28,856 nt of DNA from a virus. The stretch covers positions 1 to 28,856 of the IMG/VR virus record IMGVR_UViG_3300018906_000008; one strand, written 5' to 3'. Shown here piece by piece: positions 13,579 to 22,038 of this stretch; within the stretch, counting starts at the first letter, position 1, and the number at the start of each line of letters is the position of its first letter. The translations under genes were made by a program, and so were the position numbers. The notes under the pieces were generated by a model that did not search any database, was not told where the DNA came from, and saw only the letters and a list, made by a program, of their open reading frames with translations.

Positions 13579-13869
13579 CGGATCGCGCTCCATGGCTCGT
13601 TTCATGATTTCCTCTACCGAAACACAATCAAGCCGCTCAACGGCAGCAGTAAGACGATCATAGACGGCTTGACGTGCCTCTCGTTCCAACTCATCCGCCA
13701 ACTCTCTTAACTTCTCCGGCGTGAACTCCACCGGGTGCGCATCTCGTTTCCCATGTGGCGACCGCATACGCAACCTACCTTTCTCGACCTGTCCGTGCGG
13801 CAACGGGCAACAACCCGTGACGAGCACAAGCCGACCTTTCCTCTTAATAAAACGTGGCTCACTCATCAT
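13549..13869 (-). CDS. post-tape-measure protein sharing the tape-measure C-terminal motif
   Basis: 106 residues. Start at ATG 13869 overlaps the tape-measure stop (ATGA). The N-terminus has a GCCPLPHG and basic patch. A helical region (FTPEKLRELADELEREARQ) leads to a C-terminal segment AVYDRLTAAVERLDCVSVEE...MERDPSI. That segment is about half identical to the C-terminus of the upstream tape measure (AVLNRLAAAVERLEGIPAEQ...VERDPSI). It may bind the same tail-tip partner. Not otherwise recognised. Confidence 0.7.
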   Translation of the reverse strand: MMSEPRFIKRKGRLVLVTGCCPLPHGQVEKGRLRMRSPHGKRDAHPVEFTPEKLRELADELEREARQAVYDRLTAAVERLDCVSVEEIMKRAMERDPSILSIEHSR

Positions 13870-16800
13870 CCCATCCCAAACGCAGGAGCCAGCCCGCGTC
13901 CTATTCTGTCAGGGTCGCTTTGGACATTGCGGATCAACCCGTCGCCGACGATGGACGGATCGCGTTCAACGCCCTGTCGCACGATCTGCTCTGCGGGAAT
14001 TCCTTCGAGCCTTTCCACTGCGGCGGCGAGGCGATTCAGCACTGCGCCCTCGGCGGTGCGCGTGTCGCGGGTGAAGGTGTCGCGCGACGTATCGCGCCCC
14101 TGGGTGCTGCCCGCGCTCGCTGCACTTCCACCGCCTGCGCCGCCGCTCGCAAACGCATCCCCAGCGATCCCGCGCGCTCCGATTGCCGCGCCGCCCCCGA
14201 CCGGACCGTACAAGAGCGCCGACTTGAAGGATTGCTTCGCCGCCGCTTCATAAGCCAAACCGGAAAAGACATTGCCCGCTGCAAAAGCCGCTGCTGCCTT
14301 CGCTTTGTAGCCCACGCCTTCAGCGAGTGCGAAAGCCGCCTTCACAATCGACTGTGCGGCAAGGGAAGCCAAGACGGAGGCGGTCAACTTGCGCCAGGCG
14401 TTGGGGCCGATAGTGCCCATCATCGCCCACTGCTCGACCATGCCGCCGAGTCCCTGCGCCATGCTCCCCACGGCTCCTGAAATCATCGACGCAGCATTAC
14501 CGGCGGCGTCGCCCATCTGCCTGAACACTTCAACGGCCAGCGTGCCAACGGAACTGAGAACCGAGCCGGAGCGCGCGAGTTCGTCCGCAAAAACGTCACC
14601 GAAAATGGAGCGCGCACTGGCCGGGTCTTCACGCTCAAGATCACGCGACTCCTGAGCCTTGACCCGTCTTTTCTCGTCCGTATGCCGCTGCTCTTCGGCT
14701 TCGATGCGCCGGTTGTAAGCCTCGGTAATCTCCAACTGCTTTCTAAGGCCGTTCTCCTGCGCCACACGCGCGTCACGCTCCCGCTTCAACTCTTCGACGT
14801 TCGCGCGCCTCTCGGCTTCCGAGAACGAGACGGCAAGTGCCGCGCGGCGTCGGATGATCTCGGTTCTATCGGTTGACGTGCGCTCGAAATCTTCAAGCTG
14901 CTGTTGTTGCTCGCGCCGCTCGATCTCGTTGATCTGCTCGTAGATACTGCGCAGTTCATCCTGATAGCGGCGCAAATCTTCAAGATCGCGCAGGCGTGCG
15001 TCTCGTCGCCGGTTTACGGCCTCGGCCTCAAAAACTTCCCGCTCGGCTTCCAGCCTGCTCTGCGCGTCCAGAACTTCGAGCCGCGCCGTGCCGTTGTTGC
15101 GCGCCGCGATCATGTCGTCTTCGAGTCGCTTGCGCCTGTCTGCGAACCTTTTGCGTTCAGCAGCAATCGCGGCATCTTCGCGCCGCTCGTTCGTCTCGAC
15201 GATGCCTTTGCGGATGTTGTCGGCCTGTCGCCGGAGGGCGTTCGTTTCGTCCTCGCTCTCCTTTGAACGTTTCCGGTTCTCGTCCTGAATGGTGCGCTCA
15301 CGCCGCCGCAACTCTCCCTCTTTAGCGTCGCGCTCCTGACGCGCGCCCGCCGCTTTCAGTTCGATGGCCGCAAGTTCGGCAGCCAACTCTTCCGCCGCCT
15401 GCTTTCGCTCGACGGACACGCGCCGGGCTTCATCCTTTTCCCTCTCAAAATTGGCGAGACGCGCCTTCAGTAATTTGTCTTCCGCCTCGACGCTCTTGCG
15501 CACGAAGATGTCAATGTCAATCAGTCGCTCGGCATACTGCGCTTCGGCCTCTTCCGTCTCTCTTTTGTAGGCAAGCGCGGCATCCGCCACTTCGTTCTCT
15601 AAAGCCTGCTGGCGGGCACGGCGCAGCGATTCAAGGCGCTCTTTCTCGCGCCGCTCGGCTTCCTTGTCTCGCGTCTCGCGCAAGCCCAAATCTCGATCTG
15701 AGTTGTCCGGCGCGTCAGCCGCTTTCTTTGTCAGTCTCCCTGACAGTTCGTCATAGGTGCGGGAGACTGTCTGCGCGCTTTGCTTGAGACGGTTAAGCGT
15801 CGCCTCGGTGACGACCCGCGCGATGTCAGCAGCTTTCGTGGCAGAGTTCGCGGCTTCAGCAAAATTGAATTGCGAAGCGTAATAGATGGCTTTCCCGGCT
15901 TCGACGGCGGACGCCGAATAGCCGACAAACGCCTCCTGCCCGGCCTGCAACGCCGCTATCGTCTCTCTGATAGCGGTCGGTATCGTCCCGGCGGCGGCGA
16001 CGAAGTTCAGAACGCGAAGAGCAAGGTCGGCAAGGACGGCGGAACTAAGAAGGCCGATCACCCTGATAAGCGGGCGCATCTCTTTGATGGCGTTGGCGAC
16101 GGTGCGCAGCAGAAAGGTGACGGCGGGCGCGGTCTCTTTGCCGAGCGTCAAGGCCAGCCCCGCGCCGACGTTTTTGAGTTCGGTAAAGGCTAATTCAGCA
16201 TCGTGGAGCGACTTCGCCTCGGCATCGCTCAGGACTACCCCCAGCTCCAGCGCCCGCGCCTTGATCTCATCAAAGCCCGTGCCGAGCCTATCGAGCACCG
16301 GGATCATCTTCGCGCCGGATTCGCCGAAAAGTTGAATCGCAATCGCCGTCTTCTTCGCGCCGTCCTCGGAGGCGGCAAAGTTTTTGATGAAGGTCTCGAA
16401 CGCCTGCTGCGGATTCTCGGCTCCCGCACGCGCGTCTATGCCGAGGCGTTTGAAGGTGTCGGCGAGATTCTTGTTGCCCTCTGCGGCCTCGACGAGTCGC
16501 TGCTGAAAACGGGTAATGCCCAGCCCGAAAGTGTCGAAAGATATTTTCGCTTCATCGGCAGCCAGCTTGTAAACGGAAAGCGTCTCTGCGCCGATCCCGG
16601 TTCTCTCGGAAGCGCGATAAATCTCGTCGCCCACCTTACTGACTGCGGCGGTCGCTTTGATTCCTATCGCGGCCAGTCCGGCATAGGCGGCAGCAACGGC
16701 GATGACGGCAGCGGCGGCGAGCGCCAATGGGACGAGAATTGACGCGGCTGCGGTGGCCGTACCACTAAGGCCAGCAGCCGCGCCGCCCGATGCCGCGCCC

Positions 16801-17435
16801 AAGCCGAGCATGCCGGTGCGCGCCGCTTCCAGTCGCGGCAAGATCGCGCCGACGTTTCGCCCAAATACCTCAGCGGCAAGCGAAGCTCGATCCTCTGCCG
16901 ACTCGATCTTGTTAAAAGCTGCAGCGAACTGTGAAAGCCCCGCCTGGGGATCGGTGCGCGCTTGCACACGGTTGACGCCGAGGCGTTTGAAAGTTCCGCG
17001 CAACTCGACATCGCGCGTTCCGGCATTAACCCGATCCGCGCGCTCAAGCGCAGCTTGAAACAGTTCGACTTCTCGACGAGTAGCTTTGAATGAGGTTGCG
17101 GCGGAGGCGACACGACCGGCCAGTTTGCCGATGTTCAGTTCCGTTTTCGCGGTCTGGTCGGCCAGTTCGCCCTGTGCTCGTTTCGCGGCCTCTATTTCAT
17201 TTGTGGCGAAGGTTCGGAGGGCTTGGCGAGCGGCAGAGATGCCGAGGCTTCCGGCGAGTCCTAAACGGCCTCTGACGGGTGAAGAGATGACAGTGAGGGC
17301 GCGTTGTCCGGCAGTCTCAAGCGCGCGGACTTCTTTGATGTAGTCACTTTTGAAACGGCGAACGTCGCGCGAAGCCTCTGCCCCGCCCGTCAGTTGCAGT
17401 TTGAAAAGTAATGCTACAGCTTCGCCGGATCGCAA
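13866..17435 (-). CDS. tail tape measure protein
   Basis: 1189 residues from TTG 17435, with GGGAG at normal spacing upstream and the chaperone stop 21 nt before. It has the form of siphovirus tape measures: a helical N-terminus, a hydrophobic segment at about 225-258 (SILVPLALAAAAVIAVAAA) and a long charged coiled coil at about 590-900 (many EER/RRE heptads). Residues 148-207 and 327-387 are related repeats (FKRLG...FG...IP.L...TG). It sets tail length and is usually ejected with the DNA. A TTG start is uncommon but two other genes here use alternative starts. Confidence 0.92.
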   Translation of the reverse strand: MRSGEAVALLFKLQLTGGAEASRDVRRFKSDYIKEVRALETAGQRALTVISSPVRGRLGLAGSLGISAARQALRTFATNEIEAAKRAQGELADQTAKTELNIGKLAGRVASAATSFKATRREVELFQAALERADRVNAGTRDVELRGTFKRLGVNRVQARTDPQAGLSQFAAAFNKIESAEDRASLAAEVFGRNVGAILPRLEAARTGMLGLGAASGGAAAGLSGTATAAASILVPLALAAAAVIAVAAAYAGLAAIGIKATAAVSKVGDEIYRASERTGIGAETLSVYKLAADEAKISFDTFGLGITRFQQRLVEAAEGNKNLADTFKRLGIDARAGAENPQQAFETFIKNFAASEDGAKKTAIAIQLFGESGAKMIPVLDRLGTGFDEIKARALELGVVLSDAEAKSLHDAELAFTELKNVGAGLALTLGKETAPAVTFLLRTVANAIKEMRPLIRVIGLLSSAVLADLALRVLNFVAAAGTIPTAIRETIAALQAGQEAFVGYSASAVEAGKAIYYASQFNFAEAANSATKAADIARVVTEATLNRLKQSAQTVSRTYDELSGRLTKKAADAPDNSDRDLGLRETRDKEAERREKERLESLRRARQQALENEVADAALAYKRETEEAEAQYAERLIDIDIFVRKSVEAEDKLLKARLANFEREKDEARRVSVERKQAAEELAAELAAIELKAAGARQERDAKEGELRRRERTIQDENRKRSKESEDETNALRRQADNIRKGIVETNERREDAAIAAERKRFADRRKRLEDDMIAARNNGTARLEVLDAQSRLEAEREVFEAEAVNRRRDARLRDLEDLRRYQDELRSIYEQINEIERREQQQQLEDFERTSTDRTEIIRRRAALAVSFSEAERRANVEELKRERDARVAQENGLRKQLEITEAYNRRIEAEEQRHTDEKRRVKAQESRDLEREDPASARSIFGDVFADELARSGSVLSSVGTLAVEVFRQMGDAAGNAASMISGAVGSMAQGLGGMVEQWAMMGTIGPNAWRKLTASVLASLAAQSIVKAAFALAEGVGYKAKAAAAFAAGNVFSGLAYEAAAKQSFKSALLYGPVGGGAAIGARGIAGDAFASGGAGGGSAASAGSTQGRDTSRDTFTRDTRTAEGAVLNRLAAAVERLEGIPAEQIVRQGVERDPSIVGDGLIRNVQSDPDRIGRGLAPAFGMG

Positions 17436-17455
17436 GAATTTTCTCCCGCCTAAAA

Positions 17456-18107
17456 CTATCGCCGCCCTTTTTGTACCTCGCCAGCGATACGCTGATCGTC
17501 ATAGGCCAATCGAAGGGCGGCGGCAATGTTGAAATCAAAGGCGACTACAGGGTCTTCCAGTCCGTAGAGATCACTTGGCTTTTGCCCGAACCTTTCTGCG
17601 GTTCTTGCGAGCGCCAGGAAGTTGTCGCTTACTACGAAAGCCTTTGATAGCTGTCGCTGGCACTGCGCCTCCCTTCGTCTTCACCGTTCGGTTGCTGGCA
17701 CTCGCCATGCCCCAGGCGAAGATCGCAGCGAAGTCGCCGAGGGGGAGCCTGCTCGCCAGCATCTCATCGGGTTGCGCGTTGCTCTCAACGATGCGCGGGC
17801 GCTTGCATGTTGCTCTCACGATCTCGCGCATAAAGATGAGCACTTTCCCGGCGCGCTCTTCCCCGATCTCGTCAAAAGCAGATTCCACCTCATCAGGATC
17901 GCCGTTCGTCTCGCCGAACACACGCTGCACGTCCGCAGTCAACTCCTGGGGCATCATTTCTGTGCCCCACCAAAGTTCAATCGGAGGCGGCGCGAGCAGG
18001 GCGCTAAAGCCCGACGGCAACTCAACGAGTTCGCCGTGCTCGGCCTCGGACTCTTCGATCTTCGCCAGCCAGTCTGCGGCGGTCGGCGGTGTTTTAAGTG
18101 TGGTCAT
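17456..18107 (-). CDS. tail assembly chaperone long form (G-T fusion by +1 frameshift)
   Basis: The upstream ORF (ATG 18107) reads to TGA 17571. A second frame, offset +1, is open from just after a TGA near codon 142 of the first frame and ends at TAG 17456, just before the tape measure. It encodes VVSDNFLALARTAERFGQKP then SDLYGLEDP..., the T-domain of siphovirus chaperones, and has no start codon. Candidate slip sites lie at codons 155-157: AAA_GGC (AAA to AAG) or TTT_CGT (TTT to TTC, 17639-17634). Shift at TTT_CGT gives about 216 residues. The fusion would bind the tape measure during tail assembly, as lambda gpGT does. Confidence 0.75.
17571..18107 (-). CDS. tail assembly chaperone short form (G-like)
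   Basis: 178 residues. It sits between the major tail protein and the tape measure, the fixed position of chaperone G. It is mostly acidic and helical (VESAFDEIGEERAGKVLIFM), with a basic tail from codon 158 on (RSKRQLPGARKNRRK) that exists only in the unshifted product. The N-terminal TTLKTPPTAADWLAKIE motif is typical for the early part of the tail operon. Its last 21 codons overlap the alternative T-frame, so the basic tail is not under protein-level conservation alone. Confidence 0.8.
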   Translation of the reverse strand: MTTLKTPPTAADWLAKIEESEAEHGELVELPSGFSALLAPPPIELWWGTEMMPQELTADVQRVFGETNGDPDEVESAFDEIGEERAGKVLIFMREIVRATCKRPRIVESNAQPDEMLASRLPLGDFAAIFAWGMASASNRTVKTKGGAVPATAIKGFRSKRQLPGARKNRRKVRAKAK

Positions 18108-18113
18108 AACCTA

Positions 18114-18725
18114 TCAGGCAGCGGGCACCACTTTAAATTCACGGTATAGACGATCAGACTCCGCCCTTCCCGGTACACTCAACGCCTTAACCACCATGTC
18201 CTGTTTGCTGCGCTCTCCTTTTTTGAATTGCAGCATGTGCGCGGCGGAGTTGTAACCCGCATAGATAATGACGCCAATATATCCGCCCCCCTTCAGAGGC
18301 GAAACAACGGCAACGGGACGCGCCGGTAAGATGATGCGATCACCGCCCGCCGTGATGCGTTCGGTGGTGACGCCTCCGACTACGTTCGTCGAATACGTAG
18401 CGAACGGAATCATATCTGCGATGCGCTCAAGATCGGTGACTTCAAGGGCAGAGAAAGAGACTTGCGCCGCGATGGACTCAACGCCGACCTCTATGGGGCT
18501 GTCCTCTTCGTCAACCATCTCTTCGTAAAAACTTGGCTCGGCGGTGAACTCGTAACCCGCATCGGTCGAGCCGATGAAGATGGCGTTCGGATTCTGCACC
18601 GGATCAGGCACGCCGTTGGCATCGAGTAACAGGTCTTGCGAAAGCGTGAGCGCGGCGATGTCGTAGTAGAGCTTTCCGTGCTTGCGGTGAATATAGACGG
18701 GCTGGATTGCGCCGTTTGCTGGCAT
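18114..18725 (-). CDS. major tail (tube) protein
   Basis: 203 residues with an excellent ribosome site (AAGGAGTAG, 7 nt). It is beta-rich, with SFYEEMVDEEDSPIEVGVES and VSFSALEVTDLERIADMIPF, typical of tail-tube subunits of siphoviruses. It sits directly before the chaperone, as expected. The strong ribosome site fits a protein needed in many copies. No large insertion domain is seen; the end (LYREFKVVPAA) matches the length of plain tube proteins. Confidence 0.82.
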   Translation of the reverse strand: MPANGAIQPVYIHRKHGKLYYDIAALTLSQDLLLDANGVPDPVQNPNAIFIGSTDAGYEFTAEPSFYEEMVDEEDSPIEVGVESIAAQVSFSALEVTDLERIADMIPFATYSTNVVGGVTTERITAGGDRIILPARPVAVVSPLKGGGYIGVIIYAGYNSAAHMLQFKKGERSKQDMVVKALSVPGRAESDRLYREFKVVPAA

Positions 18726-18752
18726 GTTTTCTACTCCTTAAAATCGAAGCGG

Positions 18753-18977
18753 TCAGGATTTCGTCTCTACGGGTTTGGGGGCAGGCTTCGCCGGGGCAGC
18801 GGCAGTTTGCGCGCTCTCCGCCTTTGGCGAATCACCTGCGACGCTCACCATCCGCCCGCCCCGTTTAATCTTCAATTCACCCGACTCGGTTTCGGCCAGA
18901 TCGGGATTGTAGTCGTAGCCGATTTTCTCAGCGTCGTAATAACCGCTCTCGCGCGCTTGTTCTTCTTTCTTAGCCAT
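18753..18977 (-). CDS. small virion-associated protein
   Basis: 74 residues with a Lys/Glu N-terminus and an Ala/Pro-rich tail (AAAPAKPAPKPVE). ATG overlaps the preceding stop as TAATG. No fold assigned; the low-complexity tail suggests a flexible or linker role. It lies between the connector gene and the tail-tube gene. Confidence 0.6.
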   Translation of the reverse strand: MAKKEEQARESGYYDAEKIGYDYNPDLAETESGELKIKRGGRMVSVAGDSPKAESAQTAAAPAKPAPKPVETKS

Positions 18978-19516
18978 TAAGCCTCCACCTTTCTCGGTTC
19001 AAAATATGCGAGCGTCCAGATACCGCTTCCGACCTGCACGTATAAATTCTCGCTTTCGTATTCGCGGTCGCCGTATCGCTCCGTTCCCCACGTCCATCTG
19101 AAATCGCTGCGACGCTCCGCATCAATCTCGACTTCGATTTCAAGCAAATCTTCCTCGCTCATGTTTGCCAGCACACTGCGGGCGGCGAGGTTGTAGATTT
19201 CCAGCCGGGCTAAAAGCGTATCGGCGTCGCGCTCGATGTCTTCAAATTCAATGAGCACCCGCTTTTGCTCTTCAACATTGTCGTCGTCGTTGACCGTCGG
19301 GTCGGCTCCGAGCAGGAGAAAGTTTGCGACCGGATAATGATCGCGAACCGCGCGGGCGTCGTACATGCCCTGCAAGACCGGCAGCGGCTCGCCTTCCCAT
19401 CCCGCCTGCTCGCTCGCCCACTCAAGCGCGGCGGCAAAGTCGCGCGTAAACACCGCTTTGAGATTGCGGCGAAAGGGCGCGAGCGGTAAGAAGTCGTAGC
19501 GGCTCGACCACGTCAT
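18977..19516 (-). CDS. tail-terminator or connector-like protein
   Basis: 179 residues, acidic. Position (after the virion morphogenesis protein, before the tail tube) is that of a tail terminator. Features: RRNLKAVFTRDFAAALEWAS, a central VNDDDNVEEQKRVLIEFED strand, and an aromatic end (GSGIWTLAYFEPR). Its ATG overlaps the preceding stop by 4 nt. Family assignment is by position and is uncertain. Confidence 0.6.
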   Translation of the reverse strand: MTWSSRYDFLPLAPFRRNLKAVFTRDFAAALEWASEQAGWEGEPLPVLQGMYDARAVRDHYPVANFLLLGADPTVNDDDNVEEQKRVLIEFEDIERDADTLLARLEIYNLAARSVLANMSEEDLLEIEVEIDAERRSDFRWTWGTERYGDREYESENLYVQVGSGIWTLAYFEPRKVEA

Positions 19517-19980
19517 CGGGTTTCAATGCCTCTCTTCTCAATGCGCTCCCGCATGCTCTCTTCGGCGAGTTCGCTCATGCGTTCAATGCTCGCTTCCTTG
19601 AACTCAATAGGGCGATCCTTATTAAAGTAGCGCGCTTGGGTTAGACTTGAGCCGATAAGCAGCGTGTCGTGCCCGATCCCTAAATGAATGTTTCCCGTCG
19701 CGCCTTTTTTTGTCAGGGATCGCATGTACGCGCCACTTGCCTGTCCAATCAACCTGTCGCCGTACTTGACCCTCTTACGAGCGGCGTAACCAGGAGTAAG
19801 CCGTCTCCACAGGCTATAACCTTCCGTAGCAAATGCCTCTTGCAGAATCGGATACATCCCACGCTCTGCGACAAATTCAAGAACTTCCCGCCCGTCTTCA
19901 AAGTCGTCAGCAACTCCTTCAAGCACAGGGAGAACGAGTGCGGTGTTTTGAGGTACAAGAATGGCTTGCGGTAGCGACAT
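19513..19980 (-). CDS. virion morphogenesis / neck protein
   Basis: 155 residues. The LWRRLTPGYAARKRVKYGDR and QASGAYMRSLTKKG pattern matches the Mu gpG-like/HK97 gp10 'virion morphogenesis' family. In that family a helix ends in a basic stretch and an SGxL(x)2S motif, followed by beta strands (NIHLGIGHDTLLIG). It joins head and tail. The start lies 3 nt after the upstream stop. Confidence 0.7.
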   Translation of the reverse strand: MSLPQAILVPQNTALVLPVLEGVADDFEDGREVLEFVAERGMYPILQEAFATEGYSLWRRLTPGYAARKRVKYGDRLIGQASGAYMRSLTKKGATGNIHLGIGHDTLLIGSSLTQARYFNKDRPIEFKEASIERMSELAEESMRERIEKRGIETR

Positions 19981-19983
19981 GGG

Positions 19984-20343
19984 TTATCTTTTCACTCCGC
20001 CCTGCTTGATCTCTCTTCCGAAGATCGTCCAGACGGGTTCTGTCACAGGAGAGTCGAAAGTTATGTCGCCGCAGAGCATCCCGCTGCTTCTCACCCGATC
20101 CACTCTTGCTATCAGTTCAGGTGTGATTTCATCGCGCTCGGTTACTTCAATGCGCAGCAGCGTTTCTACCTGTCCGCGCACGCGCTCAGTTAGAACGCGC
20201 CAGCCATCGGTAATAGTCAGAAGAGGCTCGTCCGGCTGCCCGCCACGCTTTTCAAAGAACTCAAGCCGCGCCCCCTCACCCAACGTCCGCTGCCGTTCGC
20301 GGTCAAAGCGTCTTCCTATAAGTCTTGCGCGGTCGTAGGTCAT
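19984..20343 (-). CDS. head closure / stopper-like protein
   Basis: 119 residues, charged and beta-rich (TDGWRVLTERVRGQVETLL, DITFDSPVTEPVWTIFGRE). Position in the connector block between the gp6-like adaptor and the morphogenesis protein suggests a stopper. No motif is diagnostic. Four small genes run here in lambda/HK97-like order. Confidence 0.6.
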   Translation of the reverse strand: MTYDRARLIGRRFDRERQRTLGEGARLEFFEKRGGQPDEPLLTITDGWRVLTERVRGQVETLLRIEVTERDEITPELIARVDRVRSSGMLCGDITFDSPVTEPVWTIFGREIKQGGVKR

Positions 20344-20350
20344 GTGCGAC

Positions 20351-20680
20351 TTATCTGCTCCGACTGCGCGTTGGCACAGAGACCATCATCCTCGAAGCGA
20401 AGCGGTCGGCCATCGTCGCGCAGTGCTGAGAGATGGTGCGCTCCTCACCCTGATACTCCGCAGCCTTACCCGCCTTCATCTCCCACCCTCTGGCGGCGGC
20501 AGCGTTCAAGTCCCACGCCCCCTCCCATCCCTCATCAGCCGGGGCGCGTCCGGACCTATCCGCCCGCCTCGCACCTGCCAGCAATCGCTGCAATTCGGGA
20601 TAGGAAAGAGTGGGCTCGGCGTTATAGGCCACCAAGCCTTCCAACTCTGCCATCGCTTCCTGTTCAGTTCCGATGAACAC
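20351..20680 (-). CDS. head-tail adaptor (gp6-like)
   Basis: 109 residues from a GTG at 20680. The LNAAAARGWEMKAGKAAEYQ helix and the preceding YPELQRLLAG helix are the hallmark of HK97 gp6/SPP1 gp15 adaptor proteins, which bind the portal ring. It ends in a basic SRSR stretch. The ribosome site is poor (GGAGA about 13 nt away). Confidence 0.7.
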   Translation of the reverse strand: MFIGTEQEAMAELEGLVAYNAEPTLSYPELQRLLAGARRADRSGRAPADEGWEGAWDLNAAAARGWEMKAGKAAEYQGEERTISQHCATMADRFASRMMVSVPTRSRSR

Positions 20681-20735
20681 TCTTAACTGTCTCCGCCTGA
20701 TGATGTGCGCGTTTCAGTTCCAACCACCAGTCCCA

Positions 20736-20933
20736 TCAACGGCCAAGCACTTCACGGGCTTTTCGTGCCGCTTCAGGATCGGTTTCAGGCGTTGGCGCAT
20801 CGGGCGGCGTCTGCGTCGAGTAATTCTCATCCGGCGTCGGATCAACCTTCGCCCCGCGATAGCCCTGCTCCTCTTCCTTGTCCACCATCTTCTGCACTTG
20901 ATCCGCGCCAAGATCGTCTTCCTTCTTCTTCAT
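20736..20933 (-). CDS. small phage protein with VDPTPDE motif
   Basis: 65 residues from ATG 20933, with GAGGAGA at the right distance; an upstream start at 20951 has none. It is hydrophilic (KKKEDDLGADQVQKMVDKEEE) with a VDPTPDENYSTQ..PPDAPTPETD stretch. Similar short proteins are frequent between capsid and adaptor genes of siphoviruses. It overlaps the previous gene by 92 nt in another frame. Confidence 0.65.
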   Translation of the reverse strand: MKKKEDDLGADQVQKMVDKEEEQGYRGAKVDPTPDENYSTQTPPDAPTPETDPEAARKAREVLGR

Positions 20934-21099
20934 CGCAAATCTCCTCGTCAAAGTCTTCTACTGTGAACGGTCGCCAGTTGAGTTCCAGTTGGGCGCGGGC
21001 AGCGGGCGAACCGTGCAGCAGGGCGGCGCGGGCACGTGTCGCCGCACATCGCCGCAACTCCTGCTGCCGGTAAGCAATTGCTCGCGCTTCTTCACTCAT
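20842..21099 (-). CDS. small phage protein downstream of capsid
   Basis: 85 residues; ATG 21099 overlaps the capsid stop (TAATG), so it is translationally coupled. The first 55 residues (MSEEARAIAYRQQELRR, later LELNWRPFTVEDFDEE) look real and phage-typical. The last 30 (GGQGRGAGLSRGEG) are encoded where the next gene's frame is strong and look like a shadow. A truncated or frameshifted ancestor is possible. Confidence 0.55.
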   Translation of the reverse strand: MSEEARAIAYRQQELRRCAATRARAALLHGSPAARAQLELNWRPFTVEDFDEEICDEEEGRRSWRGSSAEDGGQGRGAGLSRGEG

Positions 21100-22037
21100 T
21101 AGGCAGGCGAACGAAGAACGCCGACCGGGTAGCGGCTGGCTTCCGTCGGCTGGTCGTAAGTGATGTTATTGGAAACCTGCCACGCAGCGCGGAAGGTCAG
21201 GCGCATCGCCACCATATCCTGTTGGGCAAGGTTGTAGACGATGGCTCCGGTATTATCCTGAATCACCGCCTCGGTCAGGAGTTTGTAGGTCATGTCTTTG
21301 CGGACGGCCAGGATGAACTGCATCCAGTCGCCCGCGAAGAGTTCCGCCACGCTTGCGCCCGTCGGCCACAAACCGTTGAGGGCGTAGCTAACCGGCTCGC
21401 CTTCAATCGTGTTTAAAGCGATGTCGAGAAGTTTCTGCCCCTGCGTGTCGCGGGCGTTGCGCAAGAACCGGCGATAGGAGCGGCTCGTCACGAAACCGTT
21501 GACATCGAAGCCGTCAGTCTCGACCGTGCCCATCGTGTCGCTGATGTCGGTGGCGATGCCGCCGGCAGCGGCATTGTTCGTCCCGCGCGCCACGACATTT
21601 CCGGCGGCGACCGCCGAGGCCGCGATGTCGCCCGGCCATGAAGTCGGCTTGTTGACGCCGAAGAATACGGCGGCATCGAGCGTGCGCCCGACCGCCTCTT
21701 CGATGCGCGGCTGCACTTCCGCCCAGATATCGAAACTCGAATCGTCCAGCACGTTTTCGGGGATCGGCACAATGCAGGCGATCTCTTCGACGTTCAGGTA
21801 CTTGTTAGACCAGTTCATCTCGGTCGTCTGCTTGAGTCCCGTATCGCCGTTGACGAAATAGGCCACCGGCAGCGCAGCGAGAACTGGCATGCGTTGTTGG
21901 TTGGTCGCCATCGTCGCGCGGCGAAAGAGCGTCATCGCCGCCGACTGCTTGGGCATGTTCGAGATGATGCCGTTTGCGACATCTTCGGGGATGGTCGCCT
22001 GCGCATCGGTGCGCGAGATAATGTTGCTGTAGGACAC
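21099..22037 (-). CDS. major capsid protein, HK97 fold
   Basis: 312 residues. The opening (ISRTDAQATIPEDVANGII and later MPKQSAAMTLFRRATMAT) and the block VPIPENVLDDSSFDIWAEVQ resemble HK97-fold capsids, and the C-terminus (WQVSNNITYDQPTEASRYPV) is typical. No long propeptide is present; a separate scaffold gene lies 2 nt upstream, so the scaffold is not fused. No prohead protease of the ClpP or U35 type is recognised next to it. Confidence 0.87.
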   Translation of the reverse strand: MSYSNIISRTDAQATIPEDVANGIISNMPKQSAAMTLFRRATMATNQQRMPVLAALPVAYFVNGDTGLKQTTEMNWSNKYLNVEEIACIVPIPENVLDDSSFDIWAEVQPRIEEAVGRTLDAAVFFGVNKPTSWPGDIAASAVAAGNVVARGTNNAAAGGIATDISDTMGTVETDGFDVNGFVTSRSYRRFLRNARDTQGQKLLDIALNTIEGEPVSYALNGLWPTGASVAELFAGDWMQFILAVRKDMTYKLLTEAVIQDNTGAIVYNLAQQDMVAMRLTFRAAWQVSNNITYDQPTEASRYPVGVLRSPA

Positions 22038-22038
22038 G

